Under the pieces are notes generated by a model. That model saw nothing but the letters and a program-made list of their open reading frames with translations. It ran no database searches and had not been told where the DNA came from. The translations under genes were made by a program, and so were the position numbers. This document shows positions 7,572 to 17,619 of a stretch of DNA of 64,000 nucleotides, one piece after another. Position 1 is the stretch's first letter, and each line of letters begins with the position of its first letter. Origin of the DNA: Weissella uvarum (GTDB lineage: Bacteria; Bacillota; Bacilli; Lactobacillales; Lactobacillaceae); NCBI RefSeq assembly GCF_016908785.1, contig NZ_JAFBEO010000002.1, forward strand, positions 1 through 64,000, read 5' to 3'.

Positions 7572-9827
7572 TTAACTATCTTTGCGCTTTCGTGATACAC
7601 CAAATCTTGTCAATCTAACTGCAAGTAATACGCTGACAATTGACCATACCGCGCTTTCTTTAATTCCAGTTTCTGGCAATATCACTTGCTTTGCATTATC
7701 ACAAGCTCATGAATTTCCTTTGCTGACTTTGCATTTGAAATTGCATCTGTCACCTTTGCTTTTTCATCTGGGGTAAGATTCTTCATCTCTTAAACACTCT
7801 TTTCCCCGATTTGCTTCAAATGATTCAACTTTCCATTTGCACCGTCTGTTGTACGATTTCCTGGTTCTGTTGTTTTAGGATTAGTCTCCTTATTACCTGT
7901 ATTACCAGGAATTTCAACTTCAGGTACAAGTTTAGGAGTCTTATCCGGTGTCTCCTTATTACCCCGTTTTGCCAGGAATCTCAACTTCAGGTTCAGGCTT
8001 CTTATCCTTTGACGTGTATGGAATTTCGATACTCTTTCCCGCTTCTGGAATGGTCACTTCGATTGGCTTTGAAGTCTTATTGTAACCTGGAATTTCAGGC
8101 ATTTCCTTTGGATCAATCGTTAGCTTATCACCTGGCTTACCTGGGAACTTAGGGAACTTAGGGAACTTAGGGAACTTAGGGAACTCGATTCCAGTATGTG
8201 AGATTTCCTTACCAGTTTCCTTATCAACGGGGGTTGATGGGGTCTCTGTTTGTTTATCTGGAACATCTGGAATATATGTCACTTCTGTGTCGACACCTGG
8301 ATTGTTCTTATCAATTGGGTAAGGTGTTCCAGGTGTTAAAGGCTTTCCATCCTTATCGATTGGCTTAAATCCTGGAATATTAAGAATTGTAGGTTCACCA
8401 ACAGTGAAAGGATTATCAGGATCATTTGGATATGGAACAGGGTCAACTCCGGGCATTGGCTTTCCATTTTTATCAACTGGAATCAAGCGTCCAACATCAT
8501 CATAGCGATAAATGACATCTGAACTTGGGATAAATGGATTAATTAGATTAATGTATCTACCGTCGCCCTTTGGAATTGCCTTATTTGTATTAGCTTCTAA
8601 CGTGTAAGTTCCAATATAGCGACCATTGTTAGTAACCGTTCCTTCCATCCGACCTGAATGGTCTAATAACTTCCAAGTAACTTGGGTTCCGTCTCCAAAT
8701 GAAATTTTCCAAATATCTCCGATGTTTTTAAATGGTGATAGACGACCAGATTGAGGCGCCTTATCTCGATCTAATAGAACCTTACCATTAATGACAGGCA
8801 ATTTTGGATTAACTTCAAAGATTTGTCCATCCATACCTTCTTGACGAATTGGATATAACAAATCTTTGCCAGTTTTAGCATCCACAAAATGAATTTCTTG
8901 CTTATTTTGCTTAGAAATCAGGCGTCCAACATATGAGAAGCTTGAACTACCATCATCTGGTTGAACTTCAATATTATTGAACAAATTATTGAGCACTTGA
9001 TTTCTAGGTGCATTAATTTGGAAAGAATCTCCAAGATTTACATATTCAAAGTTCCAATCACTTTTAACACGTTGGCCCTGTTGAACTTCGTAACTCTTAA
9101 CTAATTTACCATCATCAACTTCACTGAAGAATAATGTACCATTTTTGGCTGTTCGACTAGTTGACATGATAATTTGTTTATTAGTGCCCTTAACCTTCAT
9201 GGCACCAAAAGTGAAATGATCCTTATTTTGATCTACCCACATATTTGAAGGATATGCTGGGTCTTTAAGATTTAACGTTGCTTCATTTTTAACTTGCTGC
9301 TGTTTTACAGACGCTTTGACTATATTAGCCTTGTTTTGATGAGTACTAATCTTTTGGTTTGTTGCCTTTGTGGCCGCCTTAGTGCGAGCCGCTTGTTTCC
9401 CTACTTTTTAATTTGTCGTTGCTTTTGCATTCACTTGCTTGTCAACTGACGTTGCGGGTGCCTTTTTATTTGAATCAGTAGCGACCTGCTTGTCCACAGG
9501 ATCGATTTCAACTTGCTTGCTTGTCGCATTAGTGTTTGTTTCTGTCACACCTTGCTTATCTGTAGCAGTTTCACTTGCTTCTTTATCGTTGGCAGCTTCA
9601 GCAGACTGAGTTGTATACTTTACGCCATCAACTTCTTGTTCATCGAACGCTGCTTGCGAATCACTCAGCGAATTCTCAGTCGCTTACGAATTTGTACTAG
9701 CTTCATCAGCCGACACTGGGCCTCCTGATAAAAGTCCTCCTGAAGCCAAGACTAATGTTGAAATTCCAGCATAAAGCCATAGCTTTCCCAATTTATACAT
9801 CTTGTAGTGCATCTTATTTTCCGGCAT
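7572..9827 (-). pseudogene. KxYKxGKxW-signal, LPETG-anchored surface protein with five inactivating lesions
   Basis: The start at 9827 has AAAGGAG 7 bases ahead and encodes a KxYKxGKxW signal (KMYKLGKLW). The same frame is then broken by TAA at 9684-9686 and 9408-9410; both fit CAA to TAA. An open 420-residue middle part follows with a folded region and Pro-rich MucBP-like linkers (PVPYPNDPDNPF, TPGTPYPIDKNNPG). An extra G in the C run at 7962-7965 shifts the frame, a third TAA stands at 7790-7792, and a one-base loss near 7700 restores the original frame. The end shows LPETG at 7665-7679, a hydrophobic stretch and a KRKDS tail. It was once a sortase-anchored adhesin-like protein. Confidence 0.85.
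8143..8187 (-). repeat. 9-bp tandem repeats encoding KFP
   Basis: GGGAACTTA is repeated four times, with a fifth imperfect unit (GGGAACTCG). It encodes a Lys-Phe-Pro tripeptide repeat inside the surface pseudogene. Slipped-strand length change would stay in frame. Confidence 0.85.
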
Positions 9828-10376
9828 AATATTCTCCTTTAAGAATATTTTAACTTGTCGACCACGAATAGATTTGGTCAATTTTTAGTGCTTACGATGG
9901 CTAACTGAAAAATTGATCATTTTCGTAGCTATCAGAAGCACGGATAAATTAAACCATGTGTGCGCCATTTAAAATTCAAAATTCGAAAAATACCGTCTCT
10001 GAAATTTAAAAATTTAAAAAAGTTACACCGGTATAAATTAAAATGCAGTATGCCAATCCATAAAACGTTCAAGAACACCTATTCAACCCACTTTTCCACC
10101 TTTAGTTTAAGGAAAATTAGAGATTATATAATTAATAAATCGAACAAGTAAATACGCAAATTTTTCTAATTAATTAGCTTCCACTTTTTATCGATTACTT
10201 TCTCAGTATTTTTATTTTCCATTTTTGAAAATAGACTAAACCGAAAAGTAGCTATTAGCTTCCAACTTTTAAAGTCAATACCAATTTAAACTGGACACTT
10301 CTCTCACCTTCACCATTATTTTTAAATTTACACGCTGTCTCATCACATTGTCGCTAAAATATTTACCATACTAAAA
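9828..10376. other. AT-rich intergenic region, no gene seen
   Basis: About 550 bp between the surface pseudogene start and the rocA-type gene terminator. It must carry the former promoter of the surface gene. Long A/T runs dominate. I see no RNA gene, IS end or convincing ORF. Confidence 0.45.
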
Positions 10377-10406
10377 AGGTCGAAAGCGCAATTGCACTTT
10401 CGACCT
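10377..10406 (-). terminator. Terminator of the rocA-type gene
   Basis: Long stem AGGTCGAAAG / CTTTCGACCT with A-run on the left and TTTT on the right. Confidence 0.85.
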
Positions 10407-10423
10407 TTTCAATTTACATTTTA

Positions 10424-11975
10424 TTAACCGTGATACCGCGTACCTGATTGCATCTCCAAGAATTGCAAGACATAATTCGTTGTTCCAGTCTTACCATCGG
10501 TACCTGACATATTGAAACCACCAAATGGGTGTTGGTAAACCAACGCTCCAGTCGTCTTATGATTGATGTACAAATTACCAACGTAGAAATGATCAACCGC
10601 AGCTTGAATGTGTTCCTCATTTTGTGAATACACCGCTCCAATCAAGCCATAAATCGTATCGTTAGCCAAATCCAAATCTTCTTGATATGTTTGAACCTTC
10701 ATCACACCCAAAACAGGTCCAAAGATTTCTTCAGTGAAGATCCGTGAATCTGGGGTCACTTCAAATAATGTCGGTTCAATAAACCAACCTACTGACTCAT
10801 CATAGTCACCACCGACCAGGAAAGTATTCTTATCAGGATTTTCCTTACCATAGTCAATGTAGCTCGTGATTTTATCAAAAGCATGTTGGGCAACTACTGG
10901 TCCAACATCCCCGTTTTCACGAGCAGGCTTATGAGTCAATTCACCCATCTTTGTCTTTACCTTATCCACCAATTCATCATAAACTGCATCCAAGACAATT
11001 AAACGTGAACCAGCTGAACACTTCTGACCTTGCATCAAGAAAGCTGATTGAACAATTCCAGTCGCAACCAAATCTAAGTCAGCATCTTCATCAACAATAA
11101 TTGCGTTCTTACCACCCATTTCAGCAACAACACGCTTAATCCATTTTTGTCCCTCTTGAGGAGTGGCTGCTAATTGATTGATGTGCAAACCAACATTCAT
11201 TGAACCAGTGAAGTTAATGAAACGAATCTGTGGATGGGCAACAACATAGTCTCCAATTTCTTCGTTTTCACCCATGACAAAGTTTACCAACCCTGTTGGA
11301 AACCCAGCTTCTTCAATCATTTCAAATAGCTTATAACCAACAAACGCCGTATCAGCCGATGGCTTCATTAACATGCCGTTTCCATCCAAGACAGCGCCCA
11401 TCACCATGCCACCAAGGATGGAAGCGGGGAAATTCCAAGGTGAAATTGCTACACCAACACCAATTGGAATATAGCGGGCTTCACGATCTTCGACCGATGA
11501 GGGTATCAAATAATCCAAGCCATCCTTCAAGTCATCCACACCAATCATATAAGCATGGATGAAATCAATCAATTCACAAATTTCACCATCGGCTTCAGAA
11601 ATGTTTTTACCGCTTTCTTCAACCATCCAAGCAATCATCTCATAACGGTGGTCTTCAATAACATCAACTAATTTACCGCCAAGTGCAATCCGTTCCTCTG
11701 CTGGTACGAACTTCCATTCATCAAAAGCAGCTTGACTGGCTTTAATCGCTTCATCAACATTTTCTTTCGTACCAAGTGATAGTTCGCCAATCACTTCCGC
11801 CTTCTTGGCTGGGTTAACACTAGCTTGTGTTTTATCCGTATAGATACGCTTACCATATTACAATTAAAGGAATCTTTTGACCCTTTTCACTGTCTACTTT
11901 ATTGAATGCATCTGTCAACTTTTGTTGAACAGTTGCATTATTCAAATCTAATTCTACTTCATTCTTAAATTTCAT
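10424..11975 (-). pseudogene. rocA: L-glutamate gamma-semialdehyde (P5C) dehydrogenase, one frameshift near the N-terminus
   Basis: From the ATG at 11975 the frame gives MKFKNEVELDLNNATVQQKL to KGQKIPLIV and then stops at 11850. One extra base in GTAATATGG (near 11855) explains this; without it the frame reads IVNGKRIYTDKTQASVNPAK and joins the long downstream frame. That frame has the aldehyde dehydrogenase features: SPWNFPASI (cofactor loop), NFTGSMNVG, VVAEMGGKNAIIVDEDADL (general base Glu), GQKCSAGSRLIV (nucleophilic Cys) and EIFGPVLGVMKV. The enzyme oxidises P5C/glutamate semialdehyde to glutamate, completing proline or arginine use; proC in this window runs the opposite way. A cre-like site overlaps the promoter. 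It may be a real lesion or a one-base assembly error. Confidence 0.82.
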
Positions 11976-12056
11976 AAGATCCTCGCTTTCAGGGTTCGGT
12001 GCAGAATTTACTATAGCTATCTAGCTGACCATAGTATAGCATCTCCCTCATTTTCA

Positions 12057-12070
12057 TAGAAGCGCTTTCA
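12057..12070 (-). promoter_or_regulatory. cre-like CcpA site ahead of rocA
   Basis: Leftward strand TGAAAGCGCTTCTA fits TGNAANCGNTNNCA with one mismatch, just upstream of a TATACT -10 element. It suggests catabolite repression of the dehydrogenase. Confidence 0.6.
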
Positions 12071-12085
12071 GGGTTTTACACAAAA

Positions 12086-12113
12086 AAACAGTCTCCTTAA
12101 ATTGAGACTGTTT
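12086..12113 (-). terminator. Terminator of the Gfo/Idh/MocA gene
   Basis: AAACAGTCTC / GAGACTGTTT stem with an 8-base loop and an A-run on the left, which gives a U-run on the leftward transcript. Confidence 0.8.
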
Positions 12114-12136
12114 AAAATCATGCTTTATTTTCATCC

Positions 12137-13192
12137 TTAATCAGATAACTTGATGGTATGTGGTTGATCTGTGCTGAGTCCTTGTTCAAGAATTTCAATC
12201 ACACTCAACATTTGTTCATCACTCACCAATTTTTCCGCATGGTTGACCAACGTATCATAGACCGCATCATAAACACGCCCGTAATCCCCCGGAATGGTTG
12301 GAACCGTCTTCTCAATCCGATCATGGTTCTGATTATAATACACCAATTGACCATAATCTTGAGGTGCATCTAAACCAAAATTAGCCTGTCCTGGCATAAT
12401 GCCACTCTTTAAATCATATTCTTGTTGATCAATATTGTATTTAATATATGTGCCTTTTGTTCCTTGTAAGATCCACTTTGGGTAAGCCACTGCTGCTAAC
12501 TCAGTCGCTTGGACAGTCACTTTAAAAGCATGATCATAAAACAATTGTGCTTCAAATTGATCATCTAATGGCGCATCTAAGATGCGGGTTGCACGTACAT
12601 CATAATTCACAAATTTAGGACGACCAAACAAGCTCACCATCTGGTCAACCAAATGAACACCATGCCCATACCAATCGCCATCCATTGTGTCACCTGCTTT
12701 ACCGCCATCATTTGGACGATAATGATCCATATGCACTTCTAAATCAATTGGCCGAGCAACATAACCAGTTTGCAAAACATGTTGTAAAGTCAAAAAGTCA
12801 CTGTCAAAGCGTCGATTCTGGAACGGCATCACAAACAGATTATTTTGTTTAGCTAAGCCGACAAGCGTTTTTGCTTCCTCCAATGTTCGTGTCATTGGCT
12901 TATCAACCATGACATTTTTACCATGTTCTAACAGCGTTTTTACCATCTCAAAATGCGAAGGTGCTGGTGTAACAACAACTACTAAATCAAGACTATTGTC
13001 ATTTAAAACATCATCTAAGTTTTCAGTAAAAGTCGTCCCTTTTGCTTCCCAAGCAGCCTCATCTTCTGGACGCTTACCAAGATGGCGGGCATAAATTGTT
13101 TTAACGTTAAAACGATCTAGACGCTGTGCGATATATGGTAAATGGTAACGATTCGTACTTTTACCAAAACCAACATAAGCAATATTTAACAT
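12137..13192 (-). CDS. Gfo/Idh/MocA-family NAD(P)-dependent oxidoreductase
   Basis: The 351-residue protein starts with a Rossmann fold (LNIAYVGFGKSTNRYHLPYI) and has the family motif VMVDKPMTRTLEEAKTLV, whose EKP-like DKP Lys helps catalysis. The C-terminal alpha/beta domain shows GDWYGHGVHLVDQMVSLFG, with the His of the usual GGxxxDxxxH motif. Members oxidise or reduce sugars, inositols or biliverdin-like compounds. It resembles the YhhX/YdgJ-type branch by length and motifs; substrate unknown. The start at 13192 is chosen because GGGGAGG lies 7 bases ahead. It lies about 100 bp downstream of cutC and may be cotranscribed with it. Confidence 0.85.
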   Translation of the reverse strand: MLNIAYVGFGKSTNRYHLPYIAQRLDRFNVKTIYARHLGKRPEDEAAWEAKGTTFTENLDDVLNDNSLDLVVVVTPAPSHFEMVKTLLEHGKNVMVDKPMTRTLEEAKTLVGLAKQNNLFVMPFQNRRFDSDFLTLQHVLQTGYVARPIDLEVHMDHYRPNDGGKAGDTMDGDWYGHGVHLVDQMVSLFGRPKFVNYDVRATRILDAPLDDQFEAQLFYDHAFKVTVQATELAAVAYPKWILQGTKGTYIKYNIDQQEYDLKSGIMPGQANFGLDAPQDYGQLVYYNQNHDRIEKTVPTIPGDYGRVYDAVYDTLVNHAEKLVSDEQMLSVIEILEQGLSTDQPHTIKLSD

Positions 13193-13294
13193 AAATTTCC
13201 TCCCCAAGTTTTGTAGCCGAACTGATTGAATCCGGCCCAATTAGTAATTATCATACCATATCTACACTTACTTTTACCAAGGGGCCTCTCAGCA

Positions 13295-13933
13295 TTAGTC
13301 CAAGCAAACAATTTTTGACCCATGAACTTCTTCCACACCTAAAAAGTCACAGATTGCTTCACAATTTTGATACGTAATTCCTCCACCTGGTAAAATGGTT
13401 AAATTTGCTGGTGCTTGCTGACATAGCCAGGTTAAATGCGGTAAATTTTCTTGAATTGTTTGCTGCATCGCGCCACCATGGGTCAACACTCGCTTGACTT
13501 GATGTCGTTCCAACCAATCCAAAGCAAAAACTTGTTGTTCTGAAGTGATCGTATCAAAAGCCATATGAAAAATTACATCCATAGGCTGGGCAGCTTCCAG
13601 TAGTTTCACCATATTTGCCCGATCAAGTTTGCCATCAGACAAAACAGCCCCAAAAGTAACTGCTTCAACGCCTAAACTACGTAGACGTTTCAATGTGTCA
13701 CACATTTTTTCAATTTCCCGATGTGAATATACAAAGTCTCCAGGCCTAGGGCGTACCATCACAGCGACTGGCACTCCAAAAGTATCAGCAACTGCTAAAG
13801 TTTGTTCAATCATCGATTGACTAGGTGTTAAGCCACCCACTGCTAAGTTTTCATTTAATTCAATGCGTGCAACGCCTCGTTTAATTGCCCGTTCTAACTG
13901 GTCCGTCGAACCGACAGCCATTTCTTTTAGCAT
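13295..13933 (-). CDS. cutC: CutC-family protein (copper homeostasis)
   Basis: This 212-residue TIM-barrel protein has the CutC pattern: ARIELNENLAVGGLTPSQ, VMVRPRPGDFVYS, VEAVTFGAVLSDGKLD, IFHMAFDTI, RVLTHGGAM and ILPGGGITYQN near the C-terminus, then EVHGSKI. CutC was named for copper tolerance in E. coli, but its biochemical activity is unsettled, and barrels of this type fit an enzyme role. The start at 13933 follows GGAGGGG closely. It is the first gene of a possible two-gene unit with the oxidoreductase downstream. Confidence 0.85.
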   Translation of the reverse strand: MLKEMAVGSTDQLERAIKRGVARIELNENLAVGGLTPSQSMIEQTLAVADTFGVPVAVMVRPRPGDFVYSHREIEKMCDTLKRLRSLGVEAVTFGAVLSDGKLDRANMVKLLEAAQPMDVIFHMAFDTITSEQQVFALDWLERHQVKRVLTHGGAMQQTIQENLPHLTWLCQQAPANLTILPGGGITYQNCEAICDFLGVEEVHGSKIVCLD

Positions 13934-14058
13934 GGTCCCCTCCACATTTTGATAACGCTTACATTAACATCTCCTATCAAATTAACATAGCCACCTTAAA
14001 GAAAGATAGCCCGTTACGATTTTTATAGAGATTCTTAATATGACTAGGCATTAAAAAA

Positions 14059-14081
14059 AGCCTGCTCTCAGTGAGTAGGCT
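14059..14081 (-). terminator. Terminator of the antiporter gene
   Basis: AGCCTGCTC / GAGTAGGCT stem with A-run on the left (leftward U-run) and TTTTT on the right. Confidence 0.85.
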
Positions 14082-14088
14082 TTTTAAC

Positions 14089-15291
14089 TTAACTTTGTTG
14101 AACTTCAGCGGGTTGTTCTTCCTCAACTGAATGATCAAATTTAAATAAATAACGCAACAAAAGTGGACCAATAATTGTTGCCAAGATAATGATAATTAGC
14201 AGCATCCCTTGTTGGTCAGAATTAATAACTCCGGCTGCCAAGCCCATTTGAGCAATAACAATTGAGAATTCGCCCCGTGGCACTGTTCCTGTTCCAATGA
14301 TGGCCGAGTCGACCCAGGAATATCCAGTTAATTTAGCACCCATTCCACTACCAACTAACTTTGAAAGGATGGCTAAAATCGTTCCGACAATAATCAATGG
14401 TAGATAATCCATGATTTTGTCTAAATGAACATGGAGCCCAACTGAAACTAAGAAAATTGGAATAAAGAATGTATATGATACAACATTGGAAGCTTTTTCC
14501 ACCCGATGAGCCACATCTGTTTCCGCAATTGCCACACCTGAGAAGAAAGTCCCAATAATCGCTGAAAGCCCAAATAATTCTGCTAAACTAGCCAGTGTAA
14601 ATAACATAATGAAAGCGCCTAAGATATCACTATATGGGAAATCTAATTTTTCAAACCAGTTCATTACTGGTGTTGCAACCCAACGAATAATTGAAAATGC
14701 AAGAATGAAGAATAATACCTGTAATAATAATGTCATGCCAATCCCATGTGAAGGACCATGTCCATCGACCGGTGCACCATTCGTAAAAAATACTAAGAAG
14801 ACTGACAATAAACTAATTGCAAACACATCGTCAAAAATCGCTGCTCCAAGAATTGTTTGACCATTTTTAGTCTTCAAGCGCTTAAATTCTTTCAAGACAT
14901 CAACAGTAATTGACGTTGACATCGCGGCAAACACAATTCCAAAGAAAATCGAAACACCAATTGATTCATGCAAAAATGAAGTTCCAAACCAGTAGAACGT
15001 CGCAACCGGAATGATAGCCCCAAATGTCGCCACTGAAATTGCAGGAATCAAATATTTCTTTAATAACCGCAGATCACTCTCAAGTCCGGCAATAAACATC
15101 AAGGTCATTACCCCAATTTCAGCCAAAAATTCTATATCACTTGTTGGTTTAACCCAATTCAACATTGCTGGTCCAACCACAACCCCGACAACTAATTGAC
15201 CAACTACCGACGGCAAACCAATTTTCCTAAATAAAGTTCCTGATAACAATGCTGCAAGCAAAATTATCGCAATCATACCAAAGTCGCCCAT
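14089..15291 (-). CDS. Cation:proton antiporter, CPA2/NapA-like
   Basis: The 400-residue protein is a polytopic membrane protein of about 12 helices. It has the paired-Asp ion-binding motif of electrogenic Na+/H+ antiporters in AAIFDDVFAISLL (about residue 150) and the conserved VPRGEFSIVIAQMGL segment near the end, typical of the Na_H_Exchanger (PF00999) CPA2 group such as NapA/KefB-like transporters. No TrkA-N domain is attached, so it is the short form. It probably exports Na+ or K+ in exchange for protons for pH and salt control. It is monocistronic. Confidence 0.88.
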   Translation of the reverse strand: MGDFGMIAIILLAALLSGTLFRKIGLPSVVGQLVVGVVVGPAMLNWVKPTSDIEFLAEIGVMTLMFIAGLESDLRLLKKYLIPAISVATFGAIIPVATFYWFGTSFLHESIGVSIFFGIVFAAMSTSITVDVLKEFKRLKTKNGQTILGAAIFDDVFAISLLSVFLVFFTNGAPVDGHGPSHGIGMTLLLQVLFFILAFSIIRWVATPVMNWFEKLDFPYSDILGAFIMLFTLASLAELFGLSAIIGTFFSGVAIAETDVAHRVEKASNVVSYTFFIPIFLVSVGLHVHLDKIMDYLPLIIVGTILAILSKLVGSGMGAKLTGYSWVDSAIIGTGTVPRGEFSIVIAQMGLAAGVINSDQQGMLLIIIILATIIGPLLLRYLFKFDHSVEEEQPAEVQQS

Positions 15292-15452
15292 GCAACTACC
15301 TCCGTGTTTAATGTGAATTTTTTTATCTTGACGCTAAAACGTCTTTTTATACGTCTTAAAAAAACTGCCTAAAGTTATGATAACATTAATTTAATTACTT
15401 TTATAGAACTTATTCTGAATTCATTAATCTTTTTATAGTTACTATATTAAAA

Positions 15453-15480
15453 AAGCGATTGCCTATATAGACAATCGCTT
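15453..15480 (-). terminator. Terminator of the SDR dehydrogenase gene
   Basis: AAGCGATTG / CAATCGCTT perfect stem with A-run on the left and T-run on the right; usable in both directions. Confidence 0.85.
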
Positions 15481-15499
15481 TTTTTAAATCAAATTTTGA

Positions 15500-16285
15500 T
15501 TAACCAGCACCACCCTCGAAGGCTGGGTACAAGGCCATACCACCATCAACAAATAGTGAAGTACCTGTTACGTAGTGGGCTTGTTCTGAAGCAAGGAATG
15601 CAGCAGCATCAGCAACGTATGAAGGCTTACCAATTTCCTTCATTGGGACCATGCTTTCTGTCTTAGCCTTTTGCTTTGGATCAGCAAACTTCTTAGCATT
15701 GATTGGTGTATCAATGGCACCAGGACAAATATCGTTGACACGGATACCTTGTTCTGCATATTCAAGCGCTACAGTTTCAGTGAACATCTTAGTTCCACCC
15801 TTTGAAGCTGCATAATGTGCAAATGTTGGCCAAGGAATTTGTTGGTGAACAGATGACATATTGATAATGCTTCCCTTAGTTGAGTTCTTTTGGAAGTCGC
15901 GCAAAGCAGCACGTGTTCCCAAGAAAACACCACCCAAGTTAACATCAATAACCTTTTGCCATTCGTCATATGGCATGTCAGCAGTTGCAAATGGCTTTTC
16001 AATTCCAGCATTGTTTACCCAAACATCAATTGAACCGAAGTTATCAGTTGCTGCCTTAGCAAGAGAGTCAACATCGTCTTCGTTTGAGACATCAGCTTGT
16101 GCCAAAACAAGCTTCTTACCATACTTGTCTTGAAGCGCCTTCAAGTCGTCAGTCATCTTCAATTCACCAACATAGTCAGCGACAACGTTCATGCCTTCTT
16201 CGAGGTAACGTTCTACAATTGACATACCTAAACCAGTCGTACCACCAGTAACGACAGCAGTCTTACCTTGCAAATCTGTATACAT
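15500..16285 (-). CDS. gdh: Glucose 1-dehydrogenase-like SDR
   Basis: The 261-residue protein is a classical short-chain dehydrogenase: TGGTTGLG cofactor loop, NNAG at about 93, catalytic Ser in IINMSSVHQQIPWP, and YAASKGG with Tyr and Lys. It closely follows Bacillus glucose 1-dehydrogenase even outside the motifs (MYTDLQGKTAVVTGG, INAKKFADPKQKAKTESMVP, YVTGTSLFVDGGMALYP). It would oxidise beta-D-glucose to gluconolactone with NAD(P)+; the true sugar is not provable here. AAAGGAG stands 7 bases ahead of the ATG. The upstream region suggests a long leader, see 16286-16960. Confidence 0.85.
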   Translation of the reverse strand: MYTDLQGKTAVVTGGTTGLGMSIVERYLEEGMNVVADYVGELKMTDDLKALQDKYGKKLVLAQADVSNEDDVDSLAKAATDNFGSIDVWVNNAGIEKPFATADMPYDEWQKVIDVNLGGVFLGTRAALRDFQKNSTKGSIINMSSVHQQIPWPTFAHYAASKGGTKMFTETVALEYAEQGIRVNDICPGAIDTPINAKKFADPKQKAKTESMVPMKEIGKPSYVADAAAFLASEQAHYVTGTSLFVDGGMALYPAFEGGAG

Positions 16286-16960
16286 ATCCGTACACTCCTT
16301 TAGAATAGAAATTTCGATTGGCTGCGAATCTCATTGAAACAATCGCCAACAATTTGAACCCAAATAATGGTTTAATCACCAATTTTTTAAGCAAACAATA
16401 AAAATCGCTACAAAAATGACTAAAAAATGAATTTTTGATTAATTTATACCCCACTAGACATTAGCATCAGCTTAATCAAAAATACACCTTTGTGTTTTAC
16501 TTTTGTAAAGCACAAATTGTCCGCGTAACAACCTTTACATCCGAAAGGAATAGTTCAGCTATAGCTACAAAAGATATTCCCAAGAATTCAAGCTCTTGAA
16601 TGATTGAATCAACCACATTCATACATTAGTAACTATCTCGTTACCAATTGGTCACATTATAGCATACAACTTCTATTTTTATCCAACATTATTTCAAAAA
16701 AATGACAAAAATAAGAAAATAAAATTATTGAACTTGTTTAAAAGTGAGAAAAAATACATTTCATGACAATTCTAACGTTTGTATATGGCAATTGGTTAAA
16801 TGTTTTACTCATTTTAAGCTTTCCTGGCACACCATTCAAGCCCAATTAAAATTTAAGAACTTAAAATTTTTAGATATTTAGGCTCGCTTTTTTTAAGGCA
16901 AAGAAATGATTTTAATGCTATAATGAAAAACAGAATATCGAGATGAGGAGAAATTAAATT
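16286..16960. other. 675-bp region holding a long gdh leader and the promoter of the rightward gene
   Basis: On the leftward strand a TATAAT with a preceding TG stands near 16666. If it is the gdh promoter the leader is about 370 nt. A strong hairpin lies inside it at 16489-16516. No ORF with a credible start is seen. The right part (about 16690-16950) is AT-rich and must carry the promoter of the gene at 16961, which has GATGAGGAG just ahead of its ATG. Confidence 0.45.
16489..16516 (-). promoter_or_regulatory. Hairpin inside the gdh leader
   Basis: TTTGTGCTTTAC, loop AAAA, GTAAAACACAAA pair with one mismatch. A T-rich stretch (ATTTTTG) follows after GGTGT. It could be a leader terminator or the end of a small RNA of about 180 nt. 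Confidence 0.4.
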
Positions 16961-17566
16961 ATGCGTAAAGGTCTTATCGCAGCTGCTGCATTGTTAACAA
17001 TCGGTGGTGCGGGTACTTATGGTGTTGTTGAAGCAAATAATCAACACCAAGCCCAAGTTGCAAGTAGTGAATCATCACACTCAGCATCAGTCAAGTCATC
17101 ATCACGTGCCGAATCTAAGAAGCAAGCGGTTGCAAATAATAAATCAGCAAATGCATCAACAACTCAAAAGGATGCAAGTTCTGATAGTGACACAACTCAA
17201 ACAAGCAGTTCTGAAGTCGCTCAATCATCAAGTGATCAAGCAAATTCAGCTACGACAACTGACAGTAATTCAAACAATCAAGCTACTAGCAACAACGATC
17301 AAGCTCAACAAACTCAAGCAACGAGTGATCAACAAGCTCAATCAGCTGCTACTAACCAACAAACTCAAGGCAGTGACGTTTCAAACATGTCAACTGACCA
17401 ACAAGTTTCAAGTATTCACGAGCAAGCAAGTCAAAATCCTCAACGCTATAAGCTAGATGATGCTTTGACTCAAGGCTATTCAAACAGTGCTATTCGTCAA
17501 ATTCCAGCTTGGTCACACTACACTGATCAACAGTTGAACCAATTCCGTAAGGACAATGGTCAATAA
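16961..17566 (+). CDS. Secreted or membrane-tethered Ser/Gln/Asn-rich protein, function unknown
   Basis: The 201-residue protein has an N-terminal hydrophobic segment (GLIAAAALLTIGGAGTYGVV) with no lipobox Cys and no clear Ala-X-Ala site, so it may stay anchored as a signal anchor. Residues 30-145 are low complexity, rich in Ser, Gln, Asn, Thr and Ala. The last 55 residues are ordered and contain two similar short motifs (RYKLDDALTQGYSNSAIRQI and PAWSHYTDQQLNQF). I recognise no domain family. GAGGAG lies 9 bases ahead of the ATG and a strong terminator follows. Confidence 0.75.
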   Translation: MRKGLIAAAALLTIGGAGTYGVVEANNQHQAQVASSESSHSASVKSSSRAESKKQAVANNKSANASTTQKDASSDSDTTQTSSSEVAQSSSDQANSATTTDSNSNNQATSNNDQAQQTQATSDQQAQSAATNQQTQGSDVSNMSTDQQVSSIHEQASQNPQRYKLDDALTQGYSNSAIRQIPAWSHYTDQQLNQFRKDNGQ

Positions 17567-17580
17567 ACAATCATAAAAAA

Positions 17581-17605
17581 AGACGCGAGGGTTAACCTGG
17601 CGTCT
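17581..17605. terminator. Bidirectional terminator between convergent genes
   Basis: AGACGC...GCGTCT stem with extra GGTTAACC pairing, A-run left and T-run right. Confidence 0.85.
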
Positions 17606-17619
17606 TTTTTTATGATTGT

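Noticed and set aside
9960-10151. 63-residue rightward Lys-rich ORF
   Set aside because: No ribosome site, extreme A/T composition and no pattern of a real protein.
16835-16900. Possible terminator with AAAATTTAAG / CTTAAAATTTT
   Set aside because: The stem is almost all A-T and no gene ends there.
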